Assembly (NCBI RefSeq): GCF_003094615.1
Contig: NZ_QDKO01000037.1
Coordinates: 62,001 to 126,000 of the forward strand
Reading direction: 5' to 3'
Length of the DNA stretch: 64,000 nt
Source: Caulobacter radicis
GTDB lineage: Bacteria; Pseudomonadota; Alphaproteobacteria; Caulobacterales; Caulobacteraceae
The notes beneath the pieces were generated by a model. The model searched no databases. It saw nothing but the letters and a program-made list of their open reading frames with translations, and was not told where the DNA came from. Shown here piece after piece: positions 37,987 to 46,153 of the stretch (within the stretch, counting starts at the first letter, position 1; every line of letters starts with the position of its first letter). The position numbers and the translations under genes are program-made.

Positions 37987-38025
37987 GGAACGCTGACCCC
38001 ATCTAATAATAGTCGAAGGTCAACT

Positions 38026-38043
38026 ATGTTATAACGTAACAAT
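38026..38043. promoter_or_regulatory. Zur-box-like palindrome upstream of zinc receptor
   Basis: The sequence atgttataacgtaacaat contains the dyad TGTTA-N5-TAACA (38027-38041), close to the AT-rich TGTTATAN-type Zur sites of proteobacteria, 40 bases before the receptor start. It is also downstream of the GntR gene end, so it serves the receptor only. Confidence 0.65.
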
Positions 38044-38087
38044 GCGCAACCCGTAGTCGGCCCATTTTTCGCCCATCATGGGTGATG

Positions 38088-38762
38088 TCAGGCGCGTTGG
38101 GCGCTGGGCGGCTCGCCGATCAGCTGGGCGCAGATGGCCTCGGCGGCGGCCGGATCGCGGTCGACGATGGCCTGGGCGAGCGCCCGGTGCAGCACCACGT
38201 CGGCCATCTGCTCCTCCGGTGTCTGCTTCTCCATCTGCCAGATCCAGAACCGCGTCGCGACGTTCTGCAGGGCGATGACGAAGCGGGCGAGGGTGGGGTT
38301 CTGGGCGGCGAAGGCCACTGCGCGGTGGAAGGCGTGATCCATGGCCAGCATGGCCCGGAAGTCGCCGGCCTCGATCGCCGCTTCCGCCCCCTCGAAGGCG
38401 GCGGTGATCGCCACCAGGTCGGCCGGACGGCGATTGCGGGCGGCCAGGGCCGCCGTGCGTCCCTCCAGCATCCGCCGCACCTCGAAGGCGTGCTCGATCT
38501 CGGTGACGTCCATCGGCGCGACGATGGTGCCCACGCGCGGTCGGCGCACCACCAGGCCTTCGATCGCCAGCCGTCCCAGCGCCTCGCGCACCCCGGCCAC
38601 CCCGCCGGCGTAGCGGGCGGCCAGGGCCTTCTCCTCCAGCACCTGCATCGGCGGCAGCTCGCCCAGGATGATGTCCTGTAGGATCAGCTCGTAGAGGCGG
38701 GCCTTTTGTAGTCCCGGCGCCCAGTCGCCATGGGGCTCGACGCTGTTCAGGGGGCCCTTCAT
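38088..38762 (-). CDS. GntR-family regulator (FadR/FCD type)
   Basis: DNA-binding regulator, 224 aa. N-terminal winged helix at about 18-85 (KARLYELILQDIILGELPPM, VREALGRLAIEGLVVRRPRV, GTIVAP). C-terminal all-helical FCD effector domain at about 92-215 (EVRRMLEGRTAALAA, DHAFHRAVAFAAQNP). The metal/ligand histidines typical of FCD domains are seen in DHAFHRAV. The start is uncertain: ATG at 38762 is preferred, but in-frame ATGs at 38831 and 38843 would add 23-27 residues. Divergent from ribD; a regulatory link is possible but not shown. Confidence 0.9.
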   Translation of the reverse strand: MKGPLNSVEPHGDWAPGLQKARLYELILQDIILGELPPMQVLEEKALAARYAGGVAGVREALGRLAIEGLVVRRPRVGTIVAPMDVTEIEHAFEVRRMLEGRTAALAARNRRPADLVAITAAFEGAEAAIEAGDFRAMLAMDHAFHRAVAFAAQNPTLARFVIALQNVATRFWIWQMEKQTPEEQMADVVLHRALAQAIVDRDPAAAEAICAQLIGEPPSAQRA

Positions 38763-38906
38763 GGCCGGCTCGGGGGCTGCGCGCGCATGCTCACGCTCGT
38801 AGGCGCAAAACGCGCCGCCGTCATTTCCCATGGGCTCTAACATGTAAGAGTTTCGAAAAGCGACCAACGCTTGGCGAGGCTGAGGAGCGCGGCCTAACTG
38901 CTTGGC

Positions 38907-39881
38907 ATGACGGCTCTTTCGCCTCCACCGCCGGCCATTGCCCGGGCCTTCCGCCTGGCCCTCGACGCCGCCTCCGCCCTGGCCGGCGCCACCGCGCCCA
39001 ACCCGCCGGTGGGCTGCGCCGTGCTGGCCGCCGACGGCTCCGTCCTGGCGGTAAGGGCGCATGAGGGCGCGGGCCTGCCGCACGCCGAAGCCGCCGCGCT
39101 CGCCGCCTGCCGCGACCGCTGGGAGGCGGTCCATACCCTGGTCGTCACCCTGGAGCCCTGCAACCACCACGGCCGTACCGGGCCGTGCAGCGAGGCGATC
39201 CTGGCCAGCCCCGCCCGCGCCGTCTGGATCGGCGCCCGCGACCCCAATCCGGCCGTCGCCGGCGGCGGGGCGCGGCGGCTCTCGGCAGCCGGCCTCGACG
39301 TCGCTTTTGTCGCTGGGCCCCTGGCCAACGAGGCCACCCGCCTGATCGCTCCCTTCGCCATGTACGCCACGCAGGGGCGGCCCTGGCTGACCCTGAAGCA
39401 GGCCTTCACGGCCGACGGTTCGATGATCCCGCCGCCGGGCGCCAGGACCTTCACCTCGGAGGCGTCGCTGGATCTCGCCCACGGCCTGCGCCGCCGCGCC
39501 GACGCGGTGATCACCGGCTCGGGCACGGTCCTGGCCGACGCCCCGCTGCTGACCGTCCGCCGCGTGGCCGACCCGCGCCGCGCGCCGCGTCGCTTGGCCA
39601 TCCTCGACCGTCGCGGCCGCGTGCCGCCCGCCTACCTTGCCGCCGCCCGTGCGCGAGGCCTCGATCCTTCCGTCCATGCCGACATCCCCGCGCTGCTGGC
39701 CGGCCTGGCCGAAGGCGGGGCGTTGGAAGCCCTGGTCGAGGCCGGCCCGACCCTGTCGGCCGCTTTCCTCGCCGCCAGCCTCTGGGACGAGCGCGTCGTC
39801 ATCACCAAGACCGCCCGCGCCGGCGATCCCGACACCGTCGAGACGACCCTGCGCGTCCCGGTCGTCCGCCCAGCCGCCTGA
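38907..39881 (+). CDS. ribD: Riboflavin deaminase/reductase
   Basis: Bifunctional diaminohydroxyphosphoribosylaminopyrimidine deaminase and 5-amino-6-(5-phosphoribosylamino)uracil reductase, 324 aa. The zinc deaminase site is HAEAAAL with PCNHHGRTGPC (about 59-102). The reductase domain follows from about 150 (RPWLTLKQAFTADGSM, ITGSGTVLADAPLLTVR). The C-terminal reductase part is a little short, ending at about 324. First gene of the riboflavin operon; no FMN-riboswitch-like leader fits in the short upstream spacer. Confidence 0.96.
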   Translation: MTALSPPPPAIARAFRLALDAASALAGATAPNPPVGCAVLAADGSVLAVRAHEGAGLPHAEAAALAACRDRWEAVHTLVVTLEPCNHHGRTGPCSEAILASPARAVWIGARDPNPAVAGGGARRLSAAGLDVAFVAGPLANEATRLIAPFAMYATQGRPWLTLKQAFTADGSMIPPPGARTFTSEASLDLAHGLRRRADAVITGSGTVLADAPLLTVRRVADPRRAPRRLAILDRRGRVPPAYLAAARARGLDPSVHADIPALLAGLAEGGALEALVEAGPTLSAAFLAASLWDERVVITKTARAGDPDTVETTLRVPVVRPAA

Positions 39882-39890
39882 AGGAGCCCC

Positions 39891-40514
39891 ATGTTCTCCG
39901 GCATCATCGAAACCCTGGGCGAGGTCGTCGCCGTCGCTCCCGAGGACGGCGCCCTGCGCCTGTCCCTGGCTACCGGCTTCCCGGATCTGGTCCTGGGCGA
40001 GAGCGTCGCCGTCAACGGCGTCTGCCTGACCGTCGTGCGTCATGACCCGGACGGCGGAGCCGACTTCTTCGTCAGCCCCGAGACCCTGGCCCGCACAAGC
40101 CTGGGCGCGGCCGTCGCCGGAACGGTGCTCAATCTCGAACGGGCGGTGACCCTGTCGACCCGGCTGTCGGGCCACCTGGTCCAGGGCCATGTCGACGGCG
40201 TCGCGCGCCTTTCCGAAGTGATCGACGACGGCGGCTCGCGCCGGTTGACGCTCAGCCTGCCGGGCGCCTTGCGGGCCTTCTGCGTCGAGAAGGGCTCGAT
40301 CGCCCTCGACGGGATCAGCCTGACCCTCAACCACGTCGGTCCGGCCGACGAGGGGGGACGCTTCCCGGTCGGGATCACCATCATCCCCCACACCTGGACC
40401 CACACCAACCTACAGCACGCCGCGCTCGGCGACCCGATCAATGTCGAGGTCGACGTGCTGGCCAAATACGTGGAGCGGCTATGTCACGCCTATCTGACGC
40501 CCTCGAACGCCTGA
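39891..40514 (+). CDS. ribE: Riboflavin synthase alpha subunit
   Basis: Dismutates two 6,7-dimethyl-8-ribityllumazines to riboflavin, 207 aa. Starts with the invariant MFSGIIETLGEV. Two lumazine-binding halves are visible: GESVAVNGVCLTVV in the first, EKGSIALDGISLTLN in the second. GHLVQGHVDG is the usual junction motif. It is nine bases after ribD and overlaps ribBA by 34 bases, so the genes are tightly coupled. Confidence 0.97.
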   Translation: MFSGIIETLGEVVAVAPEDGALRLSLATGFPDLVLGESVAVNGVCLTVVRHDPDGGADFFVSPETLARTSLGAAVAGTVLNLERAVTLSTRLSGHLVQGHVDGVARLSEVIDDGGSRRLTLSLPGALRAFCVEKGSIALDGISLTLNHVGPADEGGRFPVGITIIPHTWTHTNLQHAALGDPINVEVDVLAKYVERLCHAYLTPSNA

Positions 40515-41671
40515 AGGCCGGCGGCATGATCATCCTCGTCGACGACGAGGACCGCGAGAACGAGGGCGACCTGGTGCTCGGCGCCCAGTTCGCCGACGCT
40601 CCCGCCATCGCCTTCATGGCCAAGGCCGCCAGCGGCCTGATCTGCCTGGCCATGGAGCCGGACGCCGTCGACCGCCTGGGCCTGCCGCCGATGGTCGCCG
40701 ACAACAGGACCCGGCGCAGCACCGCCTTCACCGTCTCGATCGAGGCGGCGGTTGGCGTCGACACCGGCATCTCGGCCTTCGACCGGGCCCTGACCATCCA
40801 GGCGGCCGTGGCGCCGGACGCGCGGCCCGCCGACATCGTCTCGCCCGGCCACGTCTTCCCGCTGCGGGCCGTGCCCGGCGGCGTGCTGGCCCGCGCCGGC
40901 CACACCGAGGCCTCCGTCGAGTTGATGAAGCTGGCCGGCCTGACCCCCGCCGCGGTCATCTGCGAGGTGATGAACGACGACGGGACCATGGCCCGCCGCG
41001 ACGACCTGGAGGTCTTCGGCGCCCGTCATGACCTGCCGATCCTGACCATCGCCGAGCTGGTCGAGCACCTGCGCGGCGAGGCGGTCGAGCCGGTCGCCAG
41101 CTCGCATCTGCCGTCCGCCCATGGCGGCCAGTTCGAGGTCCGCGCCTTCCGCGATCGGACCAGCGGCGTCGAGCACATCGTGCTGCTGAAAGGGCCGCTG
41201 GGCGACGCGCCGCTGGTGCGGGTGCATTCCGAATGCCTGACCGGCGACGCCCTGGGCTCGCAGCGCTGCGACTGCGGCGCCCAGTTGCAGGCCTCCATGC
41301 GCCGCATCGGCGAGGAGGGCGGGGCGCTCGTTTATCTGCGCGGCCACGAGGGCAGGGGCCTTGGCCTCGCCAACAAGATCGCCGCCTATGCCTTGCAGGA
41401 CGAGGGGCTCGACACCGTCGAAGCCAACCACGCCCTGGGTTTCGCCGACGACCCGCGCGACTACGCCGCCGCCGTGGCCATGCTGAAGGCGCTGGGCGTG
41501 GGCGGCGTCCGCCTGCTCAGCAACAATCCGCGCAAGGCCGCCGCCCTGCGCGCCGGCGGGATCGAGGTGGTCGAGCAGGTTCCGCTGCTGGCCCCCGTCA
41601 CGCCGCACAACGCCGCCTATCTCGCCGCCAAGCGCGACAAGCTGGGCCACGGCCTGGCCCGCGCCTCCTGA
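40481..41671 (+). CDS. ribBA: DHBP synthase / GTP cyclohydrolase II
   Basis: Bifunctional enzyme, 396 aa, making both precursors of riboflavin. The N-terminal DHBP synthase half has DDEDRENEGDLV at about 21-32 and AGHTEASVELMKLAGL. The C-terminal GTP cyclohydrolase II half keeps the three zinc cysteines (CLTGDALGSQRCDCG) and RGHEGRGLGL, so unlike the degenerate RibBX versions of some alphaproteobacteria it should be active. It begins inside ribE (34-base overlap) and ends 13 bases before ribH. Confidence 0.97.
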   Translation: MSRLSDALERLKAGGMIILVDDEDRENEGDLVLGAQFADAPAIAFMAKAASGLICLAMEPDAVDRLGLPPMVADNRTRRSTAFTVSIEAAVGVDTGISAFDRALTIQAAVAPDARPADIVSPGHVFPLRAVPGGVLARAGHTEASVELMKLAGLTPAAVICEVMNDDGTMARRDDLEVFGARHDLPILTIAELVEHLRGEAVEPVASSHLPSAHGGQFEVRAFRDRTSGVEHIVLLKGPLGDAPLVRVHSECLTGDALGSQRCDCGAQLQASMRRIGEEGGALVYLRGHEGRGLGLANKIAAYALQDEGLDTVEANHALGFADDPRDYAAAVAMLKALGVGGVRLLSNNPRKAAALRAGGIEVVEQVPLLAPVTPHNAAYLAAKRDKLGHGLARAS

Positions 41672-41684
41672 CCTGGATGTCTTC

Positions 41685-42137
41685 ATGACCCAACCCGAAA
41701 CCCGCATCGCCATCGTCGTCAGCGGCTTCAACCCCGAGGTCACCGGCGGCCTGCTGCGCGGCGCCTTGGCGCAGCTTCAGGAAGGCGGCGCGCCCGTGGC
41801 CGAGAGCGACGTCATCGACGCGCCGGGCGCCTTCGAGCTGCCGCTGCTGGCCCAGGCGCTGGTCCGCACCGGCCGCTACGACGGCGTCGTCTGCCTGGGC
41901 TGCGTGATCAAGGGCGACACCGCCCATTTCGAGTTCATCAGCCTGGGCGCCAGCATCGGCCTGATGCAGGCGGGCCTGGCGACAGAGACCCCGATCACCT
42001 TCGGCGTGCTGACCACCTACGACGACGACCAGGCCATCGTCCGCAGTCGCGACGACGCCGCCAACAAGGGCCGCGAAGCCGCCGCGGCGTGCCTGGGGGC
42101 GATTGCGACGCTGCGCAGGATCCGGGCGGCGGCTTAG
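41685..42137 (+). CDS. ribH: 6,7-dimethyl-8-ribityllumazine synthase
   Basis: Lumazine synthase, 150 aa, condensing the two riboflavin precursors in the cytoplasm. Signatures: VVSGFNPEVTGGLLRGALAQ near the N-terminus, APGAFELPLLAQALVRTGRY, and the catalytic histidine region CLGCVIKGDTAHFEFI. Length is normal. Last gene of the operon; a palindromic repeat starts just after the stop. Confidence 0.97.
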   Translation: MTQPETRIAIVVSGFNPEVTGGLLRGALAQLQEGGAPVAESDVIDAPGAFELPLLAQALVRTGRYDGVVCLGCVIKGDTAHFEFISLGASIGLMQAGLATETPITFGVLTTYDDDQAIVRSRDDAANKGREAAAACLGAIATLRRIRAAA

Positions 42138-42140
42138 AGA

Positions 42141-42269
42141 TCCTCCCCCTGAAGGGGGAGGTGGCCCGAAGGGCCGGAGGGGGAAGTGTCTGAAGAGACA
42201 AGTGCGCCTCAAAGCCAGCCATCACTTCCCCCTCAGTCGCTCCGCGACAGCTCCCCCTTCAGGGGGAGC
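42141..42269. repeat. Bipartite palindromic repeat (cctcccc type)
   Basis: A 129-base element after ribH with two end hairpins that are inverted copies of each other: cctccccctgaagggggagg (42142-42161) and ctcccccttcagggggag (42251-42268). A nested inverted repeat (gggggaagtg at 42179-42188, cacttccccc at 42223-42232) and a small tgtct/agaca hairpin lie inside. It resembles abundant intergenic repeats of Caulobacter-type genomes and separates two convergent operons. Confidence 0.8.
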
Positions 42270-42281
42270 ATTTCGAAGCTC

Positions 42282-42785
42282 TCACCCCACCGTCGTCAGC
42301 CCTCGGTTCCACGCCACCAGCGCGGGCCCCGGCGAGAACCCGACGTGTTCGGTCTCGACGATGAAGATCGAGTGGCTGCCGGCGTCGACCACCGTGTCCA
42401 CCCGGCATACGGCCCGCGCCACGCCGCCGCCGAACACCGGCGGCGTCGGGCGATGCAGCCGCCAGCGGCCAGGGTCGAACCGCTCGTGGGCCCGCGATCC
42501 CGAGGCGAAGCGCAGGGCTTCCTCCTCGTCGCCCGCGCCCAGCAGCGCCACCGACAGATCGGGACGCCGCAGCAGGGCATCGTGGCACCCCGCCTCCTTG
42601 CGCACGCAGAACAGGAAGCGGGGCGGGGCGACCGAGAGGCCGGTGATCGAGCTGACCAGCAGGCCCCTCGGCGCCTCGCCGTCCCAGCAGGCGACGATGG
42701 CGACGCCGCTGGCCAGATGGGCCAGCACGTCGCGGAAATCGGTCTCCGGCTGCGGGACCGGCGCGCCGGCGTCGAACGGAGCCAC
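42282..42785 (-). CDS. Flavin reductase-like protein (FMN reductase partner)
   Basis: Short-chain flavin reductase of the HpaC/RutF type, 167 aa, which would supply reduced FMN to the monooxygenase encoded 4 bases upstream. Signatures: FRDVLAHLASGVAIVACWDG, GLLVSSITGLSVAPPRFLFC, a variable middle (CHDALLRRPDLSVALLGAGD) and CRVDTVVDAGSHSIFIVETE. GTG start. Last gene of the long leftward sulfur operon. This two-component arrangement parallels SsuE/SsuD, though SsuE belongs to a different flavodoxin-like family. Confidence 0.92.
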   Translation of the reverse strand: MAPFDAGAPVPQPETDFRDVLAHLASGVAIVACWDGEAPRGLLVSSITGLSVAPPRFLFCVRKEAGCHDALLRRPDLSVALLGAGDEEEALRFASGSRAHERFDPGRWRLHRPTPPVFGGGVARAVCRVDTVVDAGSHSIFIVETEHVGFSPGPALVAWNRGLTTVG

Positions 42786-42789
42786 GGCG

Positions 42790-43884
42790 TCAGCTCGCCG
42801 CCGCTACGGCTTGCGCCTCGCGCTCGGCCACCAGCTGGCGCACCAGAGGCAGCAGGTCGCGGCCGTAGGCGATGGCGTCCTCGACCGGATCGAAGCCGCG
42901 GATCAGGAAGGTGGTGACCCCCAGGTCGTAGTAGTCGAGCAGGGCCTCGGCCACCTGCTGCGGCGTGCCCACCAGGCCCGTCGAGTTGCCGGCCGCGCCG
43001 GTGACGGCGGCGACGCCGGTCCAGAGGCGCTTGTCGAGGCGCGACCCTTGCGCGGCCGCGTCCAGCAGGCGCTGCGAGCCGGCGTTGGGCGGACGGTGGC
43101 CGCTGGTCGGCAGGCCGGCGGCCTCGCGCAGGGCCTTGGTGCGGGCCACGATTTCGTCGGCCCGGGCCCAGGCGGCCTCTTCGGTGTCGGCGATGATCGG
43201 GCGCAGCGACAGCGAGAACTTCACCTGACGGCCGTGCTTGGCGGCGGCGTGGCGCACCCGGGCGATGGTCTCGGCCACCTGGGCCTGGGTCTCGCCCCAC
43301 AGGGCGAAGATGTCGGCGTGCTTGCCGGCGACCGGGATCGCTGCTTCCGAAGAGCCGCCGAAATAGACCGGGATCTGCGGCGTGCGCAGGGGCTTCACGG
43401 CCCCGAAGCCCTGGTCGACCTGGTAGTATTGCCCCTTGTAGTCGAAGGGCTTTTCGCTGGTCCATTCGGCGCGGACGATGTCGAGATATTCGCTGGTGCG
43501 GGCGTAGCGCTCGTCCTTGGTCAGGTGGTCGCCGTCCTTGGCCAGTTCCTCGTCCGAGCCGCCGGTGATGATGTGCACCGCCACGCGGCCGCCGGTGAAA
43601 TGGTCCAGCGTCGCCAGTTGCCGCGCCGCCAGGGTCGGCTGGGTGAAGCCCGGCCGGTGAGCGATCATGAACTTCAGGTTTTTGGTCACCGAAGCCGCGT
43701 GCGCCACCACCAGCTGGCTTTCCGGGCCGGTCGAGTGGAAGGCGACGAGGGCGCGGTCGAAGCCGCCTTCGTCATGGGCGCGGGCGATCTTCTCGACATA
43801 GTCGACGTCGATGACCGGGCCGGCCGGCGGATGGATCTCCGAGACGTTCTGGGTGTGGATGATACCGATGAATTCGACGCTCAT
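42790..43884 (-). CDS. SsuD-like FMNH2-dependent alkanesulfonate monooxygenase
   Basis: Luciferase-like (LLM) flavin monooxygenase, 364 aa, close to SsuD (381 aa). The family cleaves C-S bonds of alkanesulfonates, giving aldehyde and sulfite. Signatures: FIGIIHTQNVSEIHPP, IAHRPGFTQPTLAARQLATL, DHFTGGRVAVHIITGG, YFGGSSEAAIPVAGKHADIF and LVGTPQQVAEALLDYYDLGV. I chose the ATG at 43884 because it has gagga upstream and removes 47 Pro-rich residues without family similarity. Coupled to a flavin reductase and preceded by GST. Sulfone-type (SfnG) substrates are an alternative. Confidence 0.92.
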   Translation of the reverse strand: MSVEFIGIIHTQNVSEIHPPAGPVIDVDYVEKIARAHDEGGFDRALVAFHSTGPESQLVVAHAASVTKNLKFMIAHRPGFTQPTLAARQLATLDHFTGGRVAVHIITGGSDEELAKDGDHLTKDERYARTSEYLDIVRAEWTSEKPFDYKGQYYQVDQGFGAVKPLRTPQIPVYFGGSSEAAIPVAGKHADIFALWGETQAQVAETIARVRHAAAKHGRQVKFSLSLRPIIADTEEAAWARADEIVARTKALREAAGLPTSGHRPPNAGSQRLLDAAAQGSRLDKRLWTGVAAVTGAAGNSTGLVGTPQQVAEALLDYYDLGVTTFLIRGFDPVEDAIAYGRDLLPLVRQLVAEREAQAVAAAS

Positions 43885-43915
43885 GGGATGTTCCTCGATG
43901 TGCGGATGAAAGGGA

Positions 43916-44563
43916 TCAGTGGGCGTGGGTCGGCGCCTGGGCCGTCTCCCTGCGCAGGGCGCGGACGACGGAGGGGCGGGCGAAGGCGCGGGTGGCCTTG
44001 GCGCTCCAGGCGGGATAGGCGGCAAGGTCGATCTGGCGGCGCTCGGCCCAGCGCCAGATCACCAGGGCGTAGGCGTCGACGGCGCTGAAGTGCTCGCCCA
44101 GCAGCCATGGGCCCGGACCCTGGGCCAGCCGCTCGATGTCGGCCAGGGTGCGGGCGAAGCGGGCCTCGCCGGGCGTCGCCAGCGCGGCCTTCACCGCCTC
44201 GTCGTCGGCGTAGCGCTCGGGCCGGGCGATCTGGGCGAAGGCCACGTGCACGGTGCTGGCGAACCAGCTCATCACCTCGTAGGCGTGGGCCAGCTTCAGC
44301 GGCTCCAGCAGCGGCAGCAGCTCGCTGTGCGGGTAGCGGTGGGCGAGGTAGGTCAGGATCGCCAGCACCTCGGTGACCGGCTCTGCGCCGACCAGCAGGG
44401 TCGGGATCCGGCCCTTGGGATTGACCCGCAGGTATTCGGGTCTGCGCTGGTCGCCGGCGGCCAGATCGAGCCGGCGTACGTCATAGGCGACGCCGATCTC
44501 TTCCAGGGCCACCAGCGGGGCCAGCGAGGAACTTCCGGGGGCGATGTAGAGGGTCAGGGTCAT
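43916..44563 (-). CDS. Glutathione S-transferase-like protein
   Basis: Two-domain GST, 215 aa. N-terminal thioredoxin-fold domain at about 1-78 (LTLYIAPGSSSLAPLVALEE, NPKGRIPTLLVGAEPVTEVL) and C-terminal helical domain (ARFARTLADIERL, WLLGEHFSAVDAYALVIWRW). The run of serines at 11-13 may supply the glutathione-activating residue. In this operon it may remove glutathione from, or attach it to, a sulfur intermediate; that is inference. It lies 9 bases after the rhodanese gene. Confidence 0.92.
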   Translation of the reverse strand: MTLTLYIAPGSSSLAPLVALEEIGVAYDVRRLDLAAGDQRRPEYLRVNPKGRIPTLLVGAEPVTEVLAILTYLAHRYPHSELLPLLEPLKLAHAYEVMSWFASTVHVAFAQIARPERYADDEAVKAALATPGEARFARTLADIERLAQGPGPWLLGEHFSAVDAYALVIWRWAERRQIDLAAYPAWSAKATRAFARPSVVRALRRETAQAPTHAH

Positions 44564-44572
44564 GGCGGGACC

Positions 44573-46153
44573 TCAGATCACGTAGAAGCCGTGCGACCCG
44601 TCACGGGCCAGCTGGTCGACCAGGCCGAACTCCCAATCGAGATAGGCCTGCATGGCCTCGGCGGCGTTGTCGGTGCCTTCGTACGGGCGCTTGTAGATGT
44701 CGGTCGGGTCGCTGGCGGCGCGGGGCAGGCCCGTCTCCAGCGCCCGGCCAGCGGCGATCCAGGCGGCCGTACCGCCGTCGAGCACCCGCACGGGCTGGTC
44801 GGCGATCTCCTCCAGCTCCGGCGCGGCCAGGCGGGCCAGCACCCCGTCGGGCGAGGTCAGGACGATCGGCTTGCCCTCGGGAATCCGCTCCAACGCCTCG
44901 GCCAGCTGCGCCCGGATCGCGAACCAGGCGCCCGGGATGTGGCCCTTGCGGTGCGCGGGGCTGGGGGCGAGGTCCAGCACCACCACGGCTTCGTCGGCGA
45001 GAGCTTCGGCCAGGGCGCGCGGCAGGATGGTCTCGACCACCGGCAGGTGCGGCGGCTCGGTCCCCCGCCAGGCGCCGGTCGCCAGTTCGCCCTCGAACCC
45101 GCCCTCCAGCACATAGACCTCCCAGCCCAGCTGGGCCAGCCACGAGGCGGTCATGTCGGCGCGAGGCCCCAGGTCGTCGGCCAGCACGATGCGGCCGCCG
45201 CGCACCGGGGCGAAGACGTCGGTCTCCTGCACCAGCTGGCCGCCCGGCGCGCTGCGGAAGCCGGGCAGGTGACCTCGCGCGTATTCGTCGGGCGTGCGCA
45301 CGTCGAAGCGATAGAGGGTGCGCTTGCGGTCGGTGGCGAGGTCGGCCAGCCCATCGGCGTCGATGCGGCGCACGCCGGCGCGGTAGGCCACGTCGCGAGC
45401 CTTGGCGCGGGCCTCGTCCAGGGTCTGGGTCGAGACGTCCGGGAACTTGCGGCTCTGGCCGTGTTCCAGGTTCTGCTGCGCCAGGGTCCAGCCGATGGTG
45501 CCGTTGCGCAGGGCGAAGACCGGGTTGGGCACGCCGGCGTTCACCAGCGACTGGGCACCGATCAGGCTGCGGGTGCGGCCCGCGCAGTTGACGATGATGG
45601 TCGTGGCGGGATCCGGCGCCAGCTCCCGCGCCCGCAGCACCAGCTCGGCGCCCGGGGTGCTGACCCCGCCGGGGATGCTCATGGTGGCGTATTCCTCGAA
45701 CCGGCGAGCGTCGAGGATCACCTGATCGGCCTTGGCGTCGATGCGGGCCTGCACCTCCTGGGCGGGCAGGGACGGGGTGTGGCGCCGCGCCTCGACCAGC
45801 TCGCCGAACGCCTTGCTGTAGGAGTTCACGTCCTGGAACAGCTCGTAACCGGCGTCCGTCCAGCCCTGCAGCCCGCCTGCCAGCGCCCGGACGTTGGTGT
45901 AGCCCAGCGCCGCCAGCCGCTTGCCGGCCGGCGAAACCAGGCCCTCGCCGTCATCGTACAGCACGATCCGCGTCTCCTTGCGGGGCACGCGGTCGAGGAT
46001 CTCGACCTCCAGCCGACTGAGCGGCAGCTGCGAGGCGAACAAGGGGTGGGCCTTGGCGAAGGGGTCCTCTTCGCGCAGGTCCAGGAGGGCGATCTCGCGG
46101 CGGGCGATCAGGTCCTGGCGGACTTCGCGGGGCGTGACGACGGGCAGGGTCAT
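44573..46153 (-). CDS. Four-domain rhodanese-like sulfurtransferase
   Basis: Cytoplasmic protein of 526 aa made of four consecutive rhodanese-like domains (about 1-110, 125-240, 270-375, 385-490) plus a C-terminal tail. Only the second carries the active-site cysteine: C190 in IIVNCAGRTRS. It is the only cysteine in the protein; the equivalent loops of the other domains read LYDDGEG, LADDLGP and LTSPDGV. So one catalytic and three inactive or structural domains are predicted. The ATG at 46153 overlaps the dioxygenase stop (ATGA). Coupling to a thiol dioxygenase suggests transfer or oxidation of persulfide or thiosulfate sulfur. Confidence 0.93.
   Translation of the reverse strand: MTLPVVTPREVRQDLIARREIALLDLREEDPFAKAHPLFASQLPLSRLEVEILDRVPRKETRIVLYDDGEGLVSPAGKRLAALGYTNVRALAGGLQGWTDAGYELFQDVNSYSKAFGELVEARRHTPSLPAQEVQARIDAKADQVILDARRFEEYATMSIPGGVSTPGAELVLRARELAPDPATTIIVNCAGRTRSLIGAQSLVNAGVPNPVFALRNGTIGWTLAQQNLEHGQSRKFPDVSTQTLDEARAKARDVAYRAGVRRIDADGLADLATDRKRTLYRFDVRTPDEYARGHLPGFRSAPGGQLVQETDVFAPVRGGRIVLADDLGPRADMTASWLAQLGWEVYVLEGGFEGELATGAWRGTEPPHLPVVETILPRALAEALADEAVVVLDLAPSPAHRKGHIPGAWFAIRAQLAEALERIPEGKPIVLTSPDGVLARLAAPELEEIADQPVRVLDGGTAAWIAAGRALETGLPRAASDPTDIYKRPYEGTDNAAEAMQAYLDWEFGLVDQLARDGSHGFYVI

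Noticed and set aside
38763..38906. Possible FMN riboswitch upstream of ribD
   Set aside because: None of the conserved RFN sequence blocks is visible and the spacer is too short for the full element.
38088..40403. A 771-codon minus-strand frame joining the GntR regulator to sequence opposite ribD and ribE
   Set aside because: Only the last 224 residues are GntR-like; the rest is antisense to clear riboflavin genes.
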